Origin: CBDCLY01 sp965218715
GTDB taxonomy: Bacteria > Bacteroidota > Bacteroidia > Flavobacteriales_E > Vicingaceae
NCBI GenBank assembly: GCA_965218715.1
Contig: CBDCLY010000033.1
Span: 68,806-132,805, forward strand
DNA: 64,000 nucleotides
Reading direction: 5' to 3'
In this document: in pieces, positions 35,545 through 44,606 of the stretch
How the letters are laid out: each line of letters opens with the position of its first letter
How positions within the stretch are numbered: position 1 is the first letter of the stretch
Position numbers and translations under genes: made by a program
The notes under the pieces: generated by a model
Told to the model about the DNA's origin: nothing
What the model saw: the letters and a program-made list of their open reading frames with translations, nothing else
The model's database searches: none

Positions 35545-37515
35545 TTGATTCCAAAGGAAACAGTCGATCAAATCATTGATACTGCTGAAGTAGTAGATGT
35601 GGTTGGGGAGTATGTGAATCTTAAAAAAAGAGGCGCAAACTTGCTTGGCTTATGTCCTTTTCACAATGAAAAAACTCCCTCTTTTACAGTTTCCCCAAGC
35701 AAAGGGATTTATAAATGTTTTGGATGTGGAAAAGCAGGGAGTTCGGTTAATTTTTTAATGGATCATGAACACTTTTCCTATCCTGAAGCATTAAAATTTC
35801 TTGCGAAAAAGTACAACATTGAAATTGAGGAAGAAGAGTTAAGCGCCGAGCAAATTCAGGCAGCAAACGAGAAGGAAAGCTTGTTTATAGTTACAGAGTT
35901 TGCCTCCCAATTTTTTCAGAAGCAATTAAAAGAAACTGACGAAGGAAAGGCCATTGGTTTGAGCTATTTTAAGGAGCGTGGTTTCAGAGAAGAGAGTTTG
36001 AATAAATTCTTATTGGGTTATAGCCCAGATAGCTGGGAAGCGTTTACCAAGGCAGCCTTAGGTAAAGGATATAAACTAGAGTTTCTTGAAAAGGCAGGCC
36101 TAAGTATTGTAAAAGAGGAAAAACAATTTGATCGCTTTAAAGGTAGAGTCATTTTTCCCATTCAAAATAACTCAGGAAGAGTAATTGGCTTTGGGGCAAG
36201 AACTTTAAAAGCAGATAAAAAAACAGCAAAATATTTAAACTCACCTGAGTCAGAGATTTACCATAAAAGCAAAGTGCTCTATGGCTTAAATCATGCAAAA
36301 CGTAAAATGGTAGAGCTAAATAATTGCTATTTAGTGGAAGGTTATACTGATGTGATTTCATTCCATCAAAGTGGGGTGGAAAATGTAGTTGCCTCTTCTG
36401 GTACTTCCTTAACTACCGATCAAATTCGCCTCATTAAACGATTTACTGAGAACATCAGCATTTTGTTTGATGGAGATGCTGCTGGAATAAAAGCCGCATT
36501 TAGAGGAATAGATATGATTCTTGAAGAAGGATTAAATGTTCGGGTTTTGGCTTTTCCTGATGGAGAAGATCCAGATTCTTACGCAAGAAATCATAGTAGT
36601 AGTGAGTTGCAAAATTTTTTGGAAGAAAATGCTACAGATTTTATTCGCTTTAAAACTCAGTTACTGATTAATGAAACTGGCAACGATCCTATTAAGAGAG
36701 CCAGTCTAATCAAAGAAATTGTAGGGAGTATTTCATTAATTCCTGACCCCATTGCAAGATCGGTATACCTTCAGGAATGTAGTCGATTATTAGAGATAGG
36801 CGAGGAGGCCTTAATTAGTGAGTTAAACAAACTTAGAAGGAATAGGTTAAGTAAAAAAATTAGGAACGAATCTCCACCACCGCCAAGTGCACCACCTCCT
36901 GGTGCCGAAGACGAGTTTTATGCAAATGTTCCAGATGGGCAAGAAGCCTTGCCTAAACAAATGGTTTACCAAGAAAAAGATGTTCTGAGAACATTAATAA
37001 AATTTGGAAACATCAAAATGGACTTGAATTTACTCAACCCTCAGGATAAAGAAAGCGATGAGAACAACGAGGTACAAGTAGCCAATTATTTAATCCAGGA
37101 GATTGAAAACGATGGATTGCAGTTTTCAGATGAGAAACTACAAAATTTGTACAGTTTGCTTAAAGAAATGCTAGCTAGCAATGGAAGTATTGTGGAACAA
37201 GATTTAGTAAGCCATCAGGATACAAGCATCAGTGCCTTTGTAATAGAATCTTTAATGGATAAATATAGTTTAAGTTCAAATTGGGAAGCAAAACACAACA
37301 TTTTAACCATACAAGAGGACAATGTTTTGGCAAAAAAAGCACATAAAGGCATTTGTTCTTGGCGTTTGAATAAGATCATTGAAATGATAGAGGAGCGACA
37401 AGAACTTTTGAAGGGATCTGATGAGGATTATGCCAAAGTCTTAAAAGAAATCGATAGATTACTTTCTGCTAAAAAGGCTCTTGCCAATGAATTAGGAAGA
37501 ATAATATTACCATAA
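35545..37515 (+). CDS. dnaG: DNA primase
   Basis: 656 residues. It makes RNA primers at the replication fork. The N-terminal CHC2-type zinc finger is LCPFHNEKTPSF with CFGCGKAG. The TOPRIM core has YLVEGYTDVIS and ILFDGDAAG. A proline-rich linker (PPPPSAPPPG) joins the C-terminal DnaB-interaction domain. The start is TTG followed by ATT CCA AAG, giving MIPKE, the usual family start. The gene is followed two bases later by a MscS channel gene. Confidence 0.95.
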   Translation: MIPKETVDQIIDTAEVVDVVGEYVNLKKRGANLLGLCPFHNEKTPSFTVSPSKGIYKCFGCGKAGSSVNFLMDHEHFSYPEALKFLAKKYNIEIEEEELSAEQIQAANEKESLFIVTEFASQFFQKQLKETDEGKAIGLSYFKERGFREESLNKFLLGYSPDSWEAFTKAALGKGYKLEFLEKAGLSIVKEEKQFDRFKGRVIFPIQNNSGRVIGFGARTLKADKKTAKYLNSPESEIYHKSKVLYGLNHAKRKMVELNNCYLVEGYTDVISFHQSGVENVVASSGTSLTTDQIRLIKRFTENISILFDGDAAGIKAAFRGIDMILEEGLNVRVLAFPDGEDPDSYARNHSSSELQNFLEENATDFIRFKTQLLINETGNDPIKRASLIKEIVGSISLIPDPIARSVYLQECSRLLEIGEEALISELNKLRRNRLSKKIRNESPPPPSAPPPGAEDEFYANVPDGQEALPKQMVYQEKDVLRTLIKFGNIKMDLNLLNPQDKESDENNEVQVANYLIQEIENDGLQFSDEKLQNLYSLLKEMLASNGSIVEQDLVSHQDTSISAFVIESLMDKYSLSSNWEAKHNILTIQEDNVLAKKAHKGICSWRLNKIIEMIEERQELLKGSDEDYAKVLKEIDRLLSAKKALANELGRIILP

Positions 37516-37517
37516 GA

Positions 37518-38402
37518 ATGGAAAATTTAAATCAAATCTGGGAAGGTGTTCAAAATGTTCTAGCATTCAACATCATTGAAGCCGGTGGGCACTCTATAAG
37601 TGTGTTCGATATCATTACAATAATTGTAATTCTAATTGGAATAAAAATTCTAGTTAAAGGCTTGGAGCGCTTAATTAAAAGGAAATTTCAAGGCAACTCC
37701 TCTGTTAAGTCAGGAAAACAACATGCAATAACCCAAATTGGAAAATACTTGCTCTATGTTATAGGATTTGTATTTGCCTTGGAAGCAATTGGAATCAATA
37801 CAACAACATTAATAATTAGCTCTTCAGCCTTATTTGTTGGCTTAGGGTTTGGGCTGCAAGAAGCATTTAGGGATTTTATTTCAGGTCTCATTTTACTTTT
37901 CGAAGGAGATGTAATTATTGGAGATGTGGTTGAAATGGATAATGGAACAGTTGCAGTTGTTAAACACATTAATTTAAGAACCTCAAAGGTTAGGACACGA
38001 GACGGAATCATTATGATTGTTCCCAATTCTCAATTGATTAACGACCGTGTTATCAACTGGAGCAATAGCAATAAGATTACACGGTTTCATGTGAATGTTG
38101 GTGTTGCTTATGGTTCTGATACAAAACTGGTTGAAGAAATTCTATTGGATTCAGCAAAAAGAATTGATCAAATATCTACAAGAATGAAACCGGTTGTTCG
38201 ATTTGTAAATTTCGGTGATTCTTCTTTAGATTTTGAGCTTCATTTCTGGTCAGAAGAAGTTTGGAAAGTTGAAGATATTAAAAGTAATTTACGTTTTGAT
38301 ATTGATCAAGAATTTAGAAAAAACAAAGTCTCTATACCTTTCCCACAAAGAGATTTACACCTAAAAAGTAGCACTGTCCCTTTTGATAAAAGTTCTTCAT
38401 GA
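37518..38402 (+). CDS. MscS family mechanosensitive ion channel
   Basis: 294 residues with three N-terminal hydrophobic helices and the pore-lining helix region SSALFVGLGFGLQEAFRDFISGL, followed by the MscS beta domain (VEMDNGTVAVVKHINLRTSKV, VPNSQLINDRVINWS) and the C-terminal domain. Such channels relieve turgor on hypo-osmotic shock. The stop overlaps the ClC gene start by four bases (ATGA), so the two ion channels are co-translated. Confidence 0.92.
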   Translation: MENLNQIWEGVQNVLAFNIIEAGGHSISVFDIITIIVILIGIKILVKGLERLIKRKFQGNSSVKSGKQHAITQIGKYLLYVIGFVFALEAIGINTTTLIISSSALFVGLGFGLQEAFRDFISGLILLFEGDVIIGDVVEMDNGTVAVVKHINLRTSKVRTRDGIIMIVPNSQLINDRVINWSNSNKITRFHVNVGVAYGSDTKLVEEILLDSAKRIDQISTRMKPVVRFVNFGDSSLDFELHFWSEEVWKVEDIKSNLRFDIDQEFRKNKVSIPFPQRDLHLKSSTVPFDKSSS

Positions 38403-40219
38403 AAGTGGGTAAACAAATAAAGAAAATATGGAATTTACTCCATGACTTTTTTGACCTAATTCTAAGAAGGATACTAATCTGGCGTCATAAACACATGAAT
38501 GAACGCCAATTCATTATTTTTTTAAGCATATTGGTTGGTTTTGCTTCTGGGCTTGCTGCCGTGTTTTTAAAGAACATGGTTCACCTCCTTCAATATTTAC
38601 TAGGTTCGGATGTAGCCAATAACTATGAAAATTATTGGTATTTCCTTTTACCAGGTTTAGGAATATTGCTTTGTTATTTATTGATTAAATACGGAATAAA
38701 AAAGAAAGTTGGCCACGGAATTCCCTCAACACTATTTGCAATTGGGAAAAAGCGATCTAGAATGCCAAAACATGCTACCTATGCATCCATTTTTACCAGC
38801 ATGATCACCGTAGGTTTTGGTGGTTCTGTTGGACTGGAGGGACCAACCGTAGGAGCAAGTAGTGCCATAGGTTCTAACCTTGCTCGTAAATCAAGGATGA
38901 ACTACAAGGTAACTACACTCATGTTGGGATGTGGAGCAGCGGGAGCAATGTCTGGGATTTTTAACGCCCCAATTGCAGCCATTGTATTTGCATTGGAAGT
39001 AATCATGTTGGATTTAACAGCAGCGTCTCTAATTCCACTGCTAATGGCTTCTGTTTCTGCGGCATTAACTTCCTCATTCATTTCGGGTGATGAAACTTTA
39101 TTCAACATTGAACTCATTGATAAATTTTCTTTTTCAGATTTGCCTTTTATTCTAGTGCTAGGAGCATTAACAGGAATTGCCTCAGTCTATTTTTGTAAAG
39201 TGTATTGGTTTGTTGAGAATCAATTCGAGAGAATCAATGGAAAATTGTTGCGGGTAAGCATTGGGGCTGTTATTTTAGGCCTTTTGATTTTTTTGTTTCC
39301 CCCTTTATATGGAGAAGGATTTGGAAGCATTAAGCAATTGTTAAATGGACAAGAAAACGAATTGTTAAATGGAAGCCTTTTGGTTTCTTATGCAGATTAT
39401 ACATGGGCTATTCTTGGATTTTTGGTCTTGGTTGTTGTTGTAAAGGCAATTGCAACTGCTGTTACTATAGGGGCTGGTGGAATAGGGGGTGTCTTCGCGC
39501 CAAGTATGTTTATTGGAGCCGTTCTTGGTTTTGCTTTTTCAAAAGCCGTAAACCTTTTGGGTTGGTTCAATCTTTCAGAAAGAAATTTTACATTAGTAGG
39601 GATGGGGGGCGTTATGGCCGGAATACTCCATGCCCCACTTACTGCCCTTTTCTTAATTGCTGAAATAACTGGAGGATACGAATTGGTGATCCCGCTTATG
39701 ATTTGTTCAGCAATTTCATTTTTGACTTCCAAGTATTTTAATCCGCATTCCTTGTATACGCTTCAACTTGCAAAAAGAGGAGAATTAATTACACACAATA
39801 AAGATAAAGCTGTACTAACTTTAATGAACTTAAGAGCAGAAGTTGAAACTAATTTTTCATGCATTAAACCCAACGATTCCCTAAGGCAATTGGTGAAAAC
39901 TGTCTCACATTCACGAAGAAATATTTTCCCAGTAATTGCAGATGAAGGTGAGCTTTTGGGAGTAGTATTGTTGGATGATATTAGGCAAATTATGTTTGAC
40001 CCTGAAGCTTATGATTCAACCTTAGTAAAAGAATTAATGAGTGATTTTGGAGAGTCAGTTTCTCCCACAGATTCTATGGATTCAGTTATGCAAAAGTTCA
40101 ATAATAGTGGGGCATGGAATTTGCCTGTTATCGACAATGGACGTTACGTTGGCTTTGTTTCAAAATCAAAATTGTTTAGTGCTTATAGGAAGGTCCTTCA
40201 AAATTTTACACATGAGTAA
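38399..40219 (+). CDS. ClC family chloride channel or H+/Cl- antiporter with CBS domains
   Basis: 606 residues. The membrane part has the ClC filter segments GHGIPSTLF, GGSVGLEGPTVG (the Glu is the gating/proton glutamate) and GIGGVFAPSMFIG. The C-terminus holds two CBS domains (from about residue 480), which bind adenine nucleotides in homologues. It is coupled by ATGA overlap to mscS, which suggests a joint osmotic or ionic homeostasis unit. Channel versus antiporter cannot be decided here. Confidence 0.92.
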   Translation: MKVGKQIKKIWNLLHDFFDLILRRILIWRHKHMNERQFIIFLSILVGFASGLAAVFLKNMVHLLQYLLGSDVANNYENYWYFLLPGLGILLCYLLIKYGIKKKVGHGIPSTLFAIGKKRSRMPKHATYASIFTSMITVGFGGSVGLEGPTVGASSAIGSNLARKSRMNYKVTTLMLGCGAAGAMSGIFNAPIAAIVFALEVIMLDLTAASLIPLLMASVSAALTSSFISGDETLFNIELIDKFSFSDLPFILVLGALTGIASVYFCKVYWFVENQFERINGKLLRVSIGAVILGLLIFLFPPLYGEGFGSIKQLLNGQENELLNGSLLVSYADYTWAILGFLVLVVVVKAIATAVTIGAGGIGGVFAPSMFIGAVLGFAFSKAVNLLGWFNLSERNFTLVGMGGVMAGILHAPLTALFLIAEITGGYELVIPLMICSAISFLTSKYFNPHSLYTLQLAKRGELITHNKDKAVLTLMNLRAEVETNFSCIKPNDSLRQLVKTVSHSRRNIFPVIADEGELLGVVLLDDIRQIMFDPEAYDSTLVKELMSDFGESVSPTDSMDSVMQKFNNSGAWNLPVIDNGRYVGFVSKSKLFSAYRKVLQNFTHE

Positions 40220-40253
40220 ACAACAAAAAATAATTATCTTCGGGAAAAAAATC

Positions 40254-40778
40254 ATGAGACTGGTAAGCATACTATTACTTCTTTTGGCCACGTATCAGGC
40301 CACCGCACAAACAAGTTTTAAGGATGGTTTGCCAAATGATTTGGATAAGGAAAAATTAATCATCCTAAAGCATGATAAAGTTAAAGTAACTGGAGACAAG
40401 AACGGGAAAAAAGCAGATCGTTACTTGCACCTTCGACAAAGTAATCACAATAAGGTTTTACAAGAGTCTAACAAAAAATTAGTTGTAGCAGCATTGGAAT
40501 ATCCATTTCAATATGCATTTGCAACCAAAAAATCCTATAAAAATCTAATTCCGGCTGGTTATAAATATGTTTTGATTAGCCAGGTCTACGAAAATGAGCA
40601 CTTAAAAAAGGAACAAACCCAAGATGAACTTATAGTTTTTGAATACTTTTTACTCAACGTTGAGGAGAATATCGCTTACAAAGTATTCGAACTAGACGAA
40701 ATGAAAGTATACGATTCTAAATTGATGATTAAGCGACTAAATAAAAAATTAAAAGAGCAGTACCCAGAAAATTTCTAA
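40254..40778 (+). CDS. Exported protein of unknown function
   Basis: 174 residues. The ATG at 40254 gives a signal peptide (MRLVSILLLLLATYQATAQ). The mature part is Lys-rich and mixed alpha/beta, with AALEYPFQYAFATKKSY and KYVLISQVYENEHLKKEQ. I do not recognise the family. It lies 34 bases after the ClC gene, and its stop abuts the stop of convergent cysN. Confidence 0.6.
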   Translation: MRLVSILLLLLATYQATAQTSFKDGLPNDLDKEKLIILKHDKVKVTGDKNGKKADRYLHLRQSNHNKVLQESNKKLVVAALEYPFQYAFATKKSYKNLIPAGYKYVLISQVYENEHLKKEQTQDELIVFEYFLLNVEENIAYKVFELDEMKVYDSKLMIKRLNKKLKEQYPENF

Positions 40779-42047
40779 CTAATCTACTATCATCCCAGCA
40801 CCAACAGTTTCATTGGTTGCTTCATCAATCAAAATCAAACTTCCTGTTGATCTGTTTCTTCGGTAGCTATCAAAAAATAAGGGCTTTGTAGTTCGTATTG
40901 ATATTCGTGCAATGTCATTCATCTTTATTTCTTTCTCTTCCTCATCTCTATGCAAGGTTTCGATATTCACTCGGTAACGAACATCTTTAACAATACACCT
41001 CGCATCATTAGAAGTATGTTTTACTGCGTATTTCCCTCTTAATTGAAGAGGCTTTTCGTTTAACCAACAGACCATTAAATCAACATCTTGCTCCATTTTG
41101 GGTTGATTGTTTTCTCTAACAATCATATCGCCACGACTAATGTCAATCTCATCTTCTAATGTCATGGTAACAGACATAGGAGCGAAGGCTTCCTCAATTG
41201 GACCATTAAAGGTGTCTATAGATTTAATCTTTGAACTAAACCCAGAAGGCAAAACTGTGACTTTGTCACCAGGCTTGAAAACTCCACCTGCTATTCTTCC
41301 AGCGTAACCTCTATAGTCGTGAAATTCAGTAGTTTGTGGCCGAATTACATTTTGTATCGGGAACCTGCAATCAATATGATTGTGGTCGCTTCCAATGTGT
41401 ATGTTTTCCAACAAATACATCAAAGTTCCACCTTGGTACCAAGGCATTTTTTCAGACTTGTGCACTACATTGTCGCCAACTAAAGCGCTAATAGGAATAA
41501 AGTGAATGTCTTTTACATTTAATTTAGATGAAAAGGCTTCTACATCTTTTTTAATAGAAGAGAATGTAGCTTCATCGTAATCTACTAGATCCATCTTGTT
41601 GATGCAAAAAACAACGTGTGGAATCCCTAATAAAGAAGCAATAAACGTATGTCTATGGGTTTGCTCAATAATTCCTTTTCTTGCATCAATTAAAATGATG
41701 GAAAGATTAGATGTAGAGGCACCTGTTACCATATTTCTTGTATACTGAATATGACCTGGGGTGTCGGCAATGATGAATTTCCTTTTTGGTGTAGCAAAAT
41801 AACGGTAGGCAACATCAATGGTAATTCCTTGTTCTCTTTCAGAGCGTAATCCATCTGTAAGGTGAGCAAGATTAACATGTTCTTCACCTTTCTTTTTGCT
41901 GCTTTGTTCTATGGCCTCGTATTGATCTTCAAAAATCGATTTTGAATCATATAACAATCTTCCAATAAGTGTACTTTTTCCATCGTCTACACTTCCCGCA
42001 GTTGAAAAGCGCAGTAATTCCATATCTAAATAGGAGTCTTTATTCAT
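40779..42047 (-). CDS. cysN: Sulfate adenylyltransferase subunit 1 (GTPase)
   Basis: 422 residues. It couples GTP hydrolysis to APS formation by CysD. EF-Tu-like G motifs are GSVDDGKST, DTPGHIQYTRNM and CINKMDLVDY, followed by beta-barrel domains. There is no fused APS kinase domain, since cysC is a separate gene. It is last in cysC-cysD-cysN, 17 bases after cysD. Confidence 0.95.
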   Translation of the reverse strand: MNKDSYLDMELLRFSTAGSVDDGKSTLIGRLLYDSKSIFEDQYEAIEQSSKKKGEEHVNLAHLTDGLRSEREQGITIDVAYRYFATPKRKFIIADTPGHIQYTRNMVTGASTSNLSIILIDARKGIIEQTHRHTFIASLLGIPHVVFCINKMDLVDYDEATFSSIKKDVEAFSSKLNVKDIHFIPISALVGDNVVHKSEKMPWYQGGTLMYLLENIHIGSDHNHIDCRFPIQNVIRPQTTEFHDYRGYAGRIAGGVFKPGDKVTVLPSGFSSKIKSIDTFNGPIEEAFAPMSVTMTLEDEIDISRGDMIVRENNQPKMEQDVDLMVCWLNEKPLQLRGKYAVKHTSNDARCIVKDVRYRVNIETLHRDEEEKEIKMNDIARISIRTTKPLFFDSYRRNRSTGSLILIDEATNETVGAGMIVD

Positions 42048-42064
42048 GTTGTTTTATCTTTCTA

Positions 42065-42970
42065 TTAAAAGTAGCCTTGTTTCTTACGATCTTCCATCGC
42101 CGCTTCAGATCTTTTATCATCTGATCTAGTCCCTCTTTCTGTTGTTCTTGTTGAGGCAACTTCTTCAATAATTTTTGTCAAATCATCAGCATCAGATTCC
42201 ACTGCACCGGTACAGGTCATGTCACCAATAGTTCTAAACCTAACTTGCATTTCCTCCAATACTTCATTTTCTCTTCTCGGAATAAACGGACTGTCAGACA
42301 TCACAACACCATCTCGAATAAAGCATTGTCGTTTGTGTGAGAAATACAAAGATGGCAATTCGATGTTTTCTGAAAGAATGTATTGCCAAACATCCATTTC
42401 TGTCCAATTACTAATTGGGAAAACTCTAAAGTTTTCTCCAAAGTGTTTGAAACCGTTAAAGATGTTCCAAAGCTCTGGGCGCTGATTTTTTGGGTCCCAT
42501 TGGCCAAATTCATCTCTATGTGAAAAGAAACGCTCTTTAGCACGGGCTTTTTCTTCATCTCTTCTAGCTCCGCCCATTGCTACATCAAATTTATTGGTCT
42601 CTATTCCTTCCAATAAGGTCACGGTTTGCAATCCGTTTCTACTGGCATTGTATCCTTTTTCTTCGGTTACTTTTCCTTGGTTTATGGAATCTTGTACTGA
42701 AGCAATGATGAGGTTCGCTCCTATACTTCCAATGAATTTGTCTCTAAATTCGATAGTTTCTGGAAAGTTATGACCAGTATCTACATGCATTAATGAAAAA
42801 GGAATCTTCGCAGGGTAAAATGCTTTTCTTGCAATGTGAGCGCATACAATCGAGTCCTTTCCTCCAGAGAACAATAAAACAGGATTTTCGAATTGTGAGG
42901 CAACTTCCCTTACCACAAAAATGGCTTCTGATTCAAGTTCCTTTAAATGGGTTAAATTATAAGTTTGCAT
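42065..42970 (-). CDS. cysD: Sulfate adenylyltransferase subunit 2
   Basis: 301 residues. It forms APS from ATP and sulfate. The PP-loop LLFSGGKDSIVCAHIA is near residue 35, and MGGARRDEEKARAKER and RNNRPELWNIFNG-like segments (here KNQRPELWNIFNG) are typical of CysD. The ATG at 42970 (MQTYNLTHLKELESE) lies one base after the cysC stop; a longer frame would run inside cysC. Confidence 0.95.
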   Translation of the reverse strand: MQTYNLTHLKELESEAIFVVREVASQFENPVLLFSGGKDSIVCAHIARKAFYPAKIPFSLMHVDTGHNFPETIEFRDKFIGSIGANLIIASVQDSINQGKVTEEKGYNASRNGLQTVTLLEGIETNKFDVAMGGARRDEEKARAKERFFSHRDEFGQWDPKNQRPELWNIFNGFKHFGENFRVFPISNWTEMDVWQYILSENIELPSLYFSHKRQCFIRDGVVMSDSPFIPRRENEVLEEMQVRFRTIGDMTCTGAVESDADDLTKIIEEVASTRTTERGTRSDDKRSEAAMEDRKKQGYF

Positions 42971-42971
42971 A

Positions 42972-43583
42972 TTATGCTTGTCGTTCAATGTGTGGTAACA
43001 AATATTCAAATATTTCTTGAGCAGACTCAAGAACTTCTTTATTTTCCGTTGTAATGGTTAAATCAGGATTGTTTGGTTCCTCAAAAGGAGATGATATTCC
43101 TGTAAAGTCTTTTATCTCACCAGCTCTAGCTTTCTTATAAAGGCCTTTTACATCGCGTTGTTCGCACACCTCTAATGGGGTGTCGATAAAAATTTCCAAA
43201 AAGTGATCCTCTCCAATTGTTTTCTTTGCAAGATCTCTTATTGCAATTGTTGGGCTAACAAAGCAATTGATGGTAATAATTCCACAGTCTAGAAACAGTT
43301 TCGACACTTCAGCAATTCTTCTGATGTTTTCTGTTCTATCTTCCTCTGAAAATCCCAAATTTTTATTAATCCCAGTTCGAATGTTGTCTCCATCCAACAA
43401 CTGCGTTAAATGTCCCTTCTCATGCAGAATTTGTTCAAGTTGTTTGGCAATAGTTGTCTTTCCAGAACCGCTTAGGCCAGTTAGCCAAAGTACTTTTGCA
43501 CGCTGATTCAATAAAGCTTCTTTTTCATCTTTTTGAATCAATTCATCAAAAACAGAGAATATATTTCTTCCTTCGTTTTTCAT
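42972..43583 (-). CDS. cysC: Adenylylsulfate (APS) kinase
   Basis: 203 residues. It phosphorylates APS to PAPS. The P-loop is LTGLSGSGKTT, followed by LLDGDNIRTGINKNLGFS and the FIDTPLEVCEQRDVKGLYKK segment. It is first of the sulfate-activation operon. No PAPS reductase or sulfite reductase gene is in the window, so PAPS may serve sulfation. The start is eight bases from a perfect -7 box. Confidence 0.95.
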   Translation of the reverse strand: MKNEGRNIFSVFDELIQKDEKEALLNQRAKVLWLTGLSGSGKTTIAKQLEQILHEKGHLTQLLDGDNIRTGINKNLGFSEEDRTENIRRIAEVSKLFLDCGIITINCFVSPTIAIRDLAKKTIGEDHFLEIFIDTPLEVCEQRDVKGLYKKARAGEIKDFTGISSPFEEPNNPDLTITTENKEVLESAQEIFEYLLPHIERQA

Positions 43584-43591
43584 TTGGGCGA

Positions 43592-43599
43592 CAAAGATA
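43592..43599 (-). promoter_or_regulatory. TAnnTTTG -7 box for cysC-cysD-cysN
   Basis: Minus-strand TATCTTTG lies eight bases before the cysC ATG, giving an expected leader of only a few bases. Confidence 0.5.
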
Positions 43600-43675
43600 A
43601 TATTTTAAGCTGATTGAATTGGTTATATAAATGGATAGATTGAGCAAAGTCCCCAATAGATTCAAGCAATAATTC

Positions 43676-43683
43676 TATCTTTG
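43676..43683 (+). promoter_or_regulatory. TAnnTTTG -7 box for the deoC operon
   Basis: TATCTTTG, identical to the divergent cysC box, lies 20 bases before the deoC TTG start. The 120-base region holds both promoters. No inverted repeat that would suggest a shared operator was found. Confidence 0.5.
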
Positions 43684-43703
43684 GACTTGCAAAAAAGAAC
43701 ACT

Positions 43704-44606
43704 TTGACAAAAAACAATTTAGATTGGTCAAATCGACCTAAAGTTGATCAGGTAGGAATTCAAGAAAGAGCTGCCCGCTTTCAAACTAGAAGCATTAAAA
43801 AGGAAGCTAAATTAATGGGCCTTAAAATGGCCCTTAATATGATTGACCTTACCACGCTTGAGGGAAAAGACACCATTGGAAAAGTGAAACAGCTCTGCAG
43901 TAAAGCTAAAATAATACATCCGGGTTATTCTTTGCCTAATGTAGCTGCAGTCTGCGTTTATCCCAACATGGTTAAAGTTGCTGTAAATGAACTAAAGGGA
44001 ACAAAAATTAAAGTGGCTTCTGTAGCAACAGCTTTCCCAGCAGGAATGTCTTCTCTTCCAGTAAAAATTGCTGATACGAAAATGGCCGTATCAGAAGGGG
44101 CAAATGAGATAGACATGGTCATTTCACGAGGAAGGTTTCATCAGGGAGATTATAACTTTGTGTTTGATGAAATTGCCACCATCAAAGAGGCCTGTGGTAA
44201 GGCTAGATTAAAGGTCATATTAGAAACTGGAGAATTAGGAACAGCTGATAATGTTAGACTTGCTAGTGATATCGCCATTCATGCAGGGGCGGATTTTATT
44301 AAAACCTCCACTGGAAAAATTTCACCTGCCGCAACTATGCCAGTTACTTTGGTTATGCTTGAAGCCATTAAAGATCATTATTTAAACACCGGAAAGATGG
44401 TAGGTATGAAGCCAGCTGGGGGGATTTCCAATGCAAAACTGGCCCTTCACTATTTGGTGATGCTAAAAGAAACACTAGGCTCAGATTGGCTGAGCAATGA
44501 GTGGTTTAGGTTCGGAGCAAGCAGTTTAGCAAATGATTTGGTAAAGCAAATTATCAAACAAGAAACAGGAATATATCAATCGGACAATTATTTTACTAAG
44601 GATTAA
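43704..44606 (+). CDS. deoC: Deoxyribose-phosphate aldolase, long eukaryote-like type
   Basis: 300 residues. It cleaves 2-deoxyribose 5-phosphate to glyceraldehyde 3-phosphate and acetaldehyde. The Schiff-base Lys is in ADFIKTSTGK; the catalytic Asp is in NEIDMVISRG and the second Lys in GMKPAGG. The N-terminal extension (NRPKVDQVGIQERAARFQ, then MIDLTTLEG) and the WLSNEWFRFGAS end resemble animal DERA more than the roughly 220-250-residue bacterial DeoC. The start is TTG; the first ATG would cut conserved residues. It is coupled to an aldehyde dehydrogenase by TAATG overlap, which fits disposal of acetaldehyde. Confidence 0.92.
   Translation: MTKNNLDWSNRPKVDQVGIQERAARFQTRSIKKEAKLMGLKMALNMIDLTTLEGKDTIGKVKQLCSKAKIIHPGYSLPNVAAVCVYPNMVKVAVNELKGTKIKVASVATAFPAGMSSLPVKIADTKMAVSEGANEIDMVISRGRFHQGDYNFVFDEIATIKEACGKARLKVILETGELGTADNVRLASDIAIHAGADFIKTSTGKISPAATMPVTLVMLEAIKDHYLNTGKMVGMKPAGGISNAKLALHYLVMLKETLGSDWLSNEWFRFGASSLANDLVKQIIKQETGIYQSDNYFTKD

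Noticed and set aside
39403..39663. Cys-rich open frame on the plus strand within the ClC gene
   Set aside because: It is an out-of-frame reading of the Gly-rich ClC filter region, not a separate metal-binding protein.
37754..39732. Long open frames on the minus strand across mscS and the ClC gene
   Set aside because: They are antisense to well-recognised genes, have low-complexity Pro/Ile/Lys-rich translations and no plausible starts or neighbours.
43584..43703. Shared operator between divergent cysC and deoC
   Set aside because: Both -7 boxes are TATCTTTG, but no inverted repeat or regulator gene was found in the gap.
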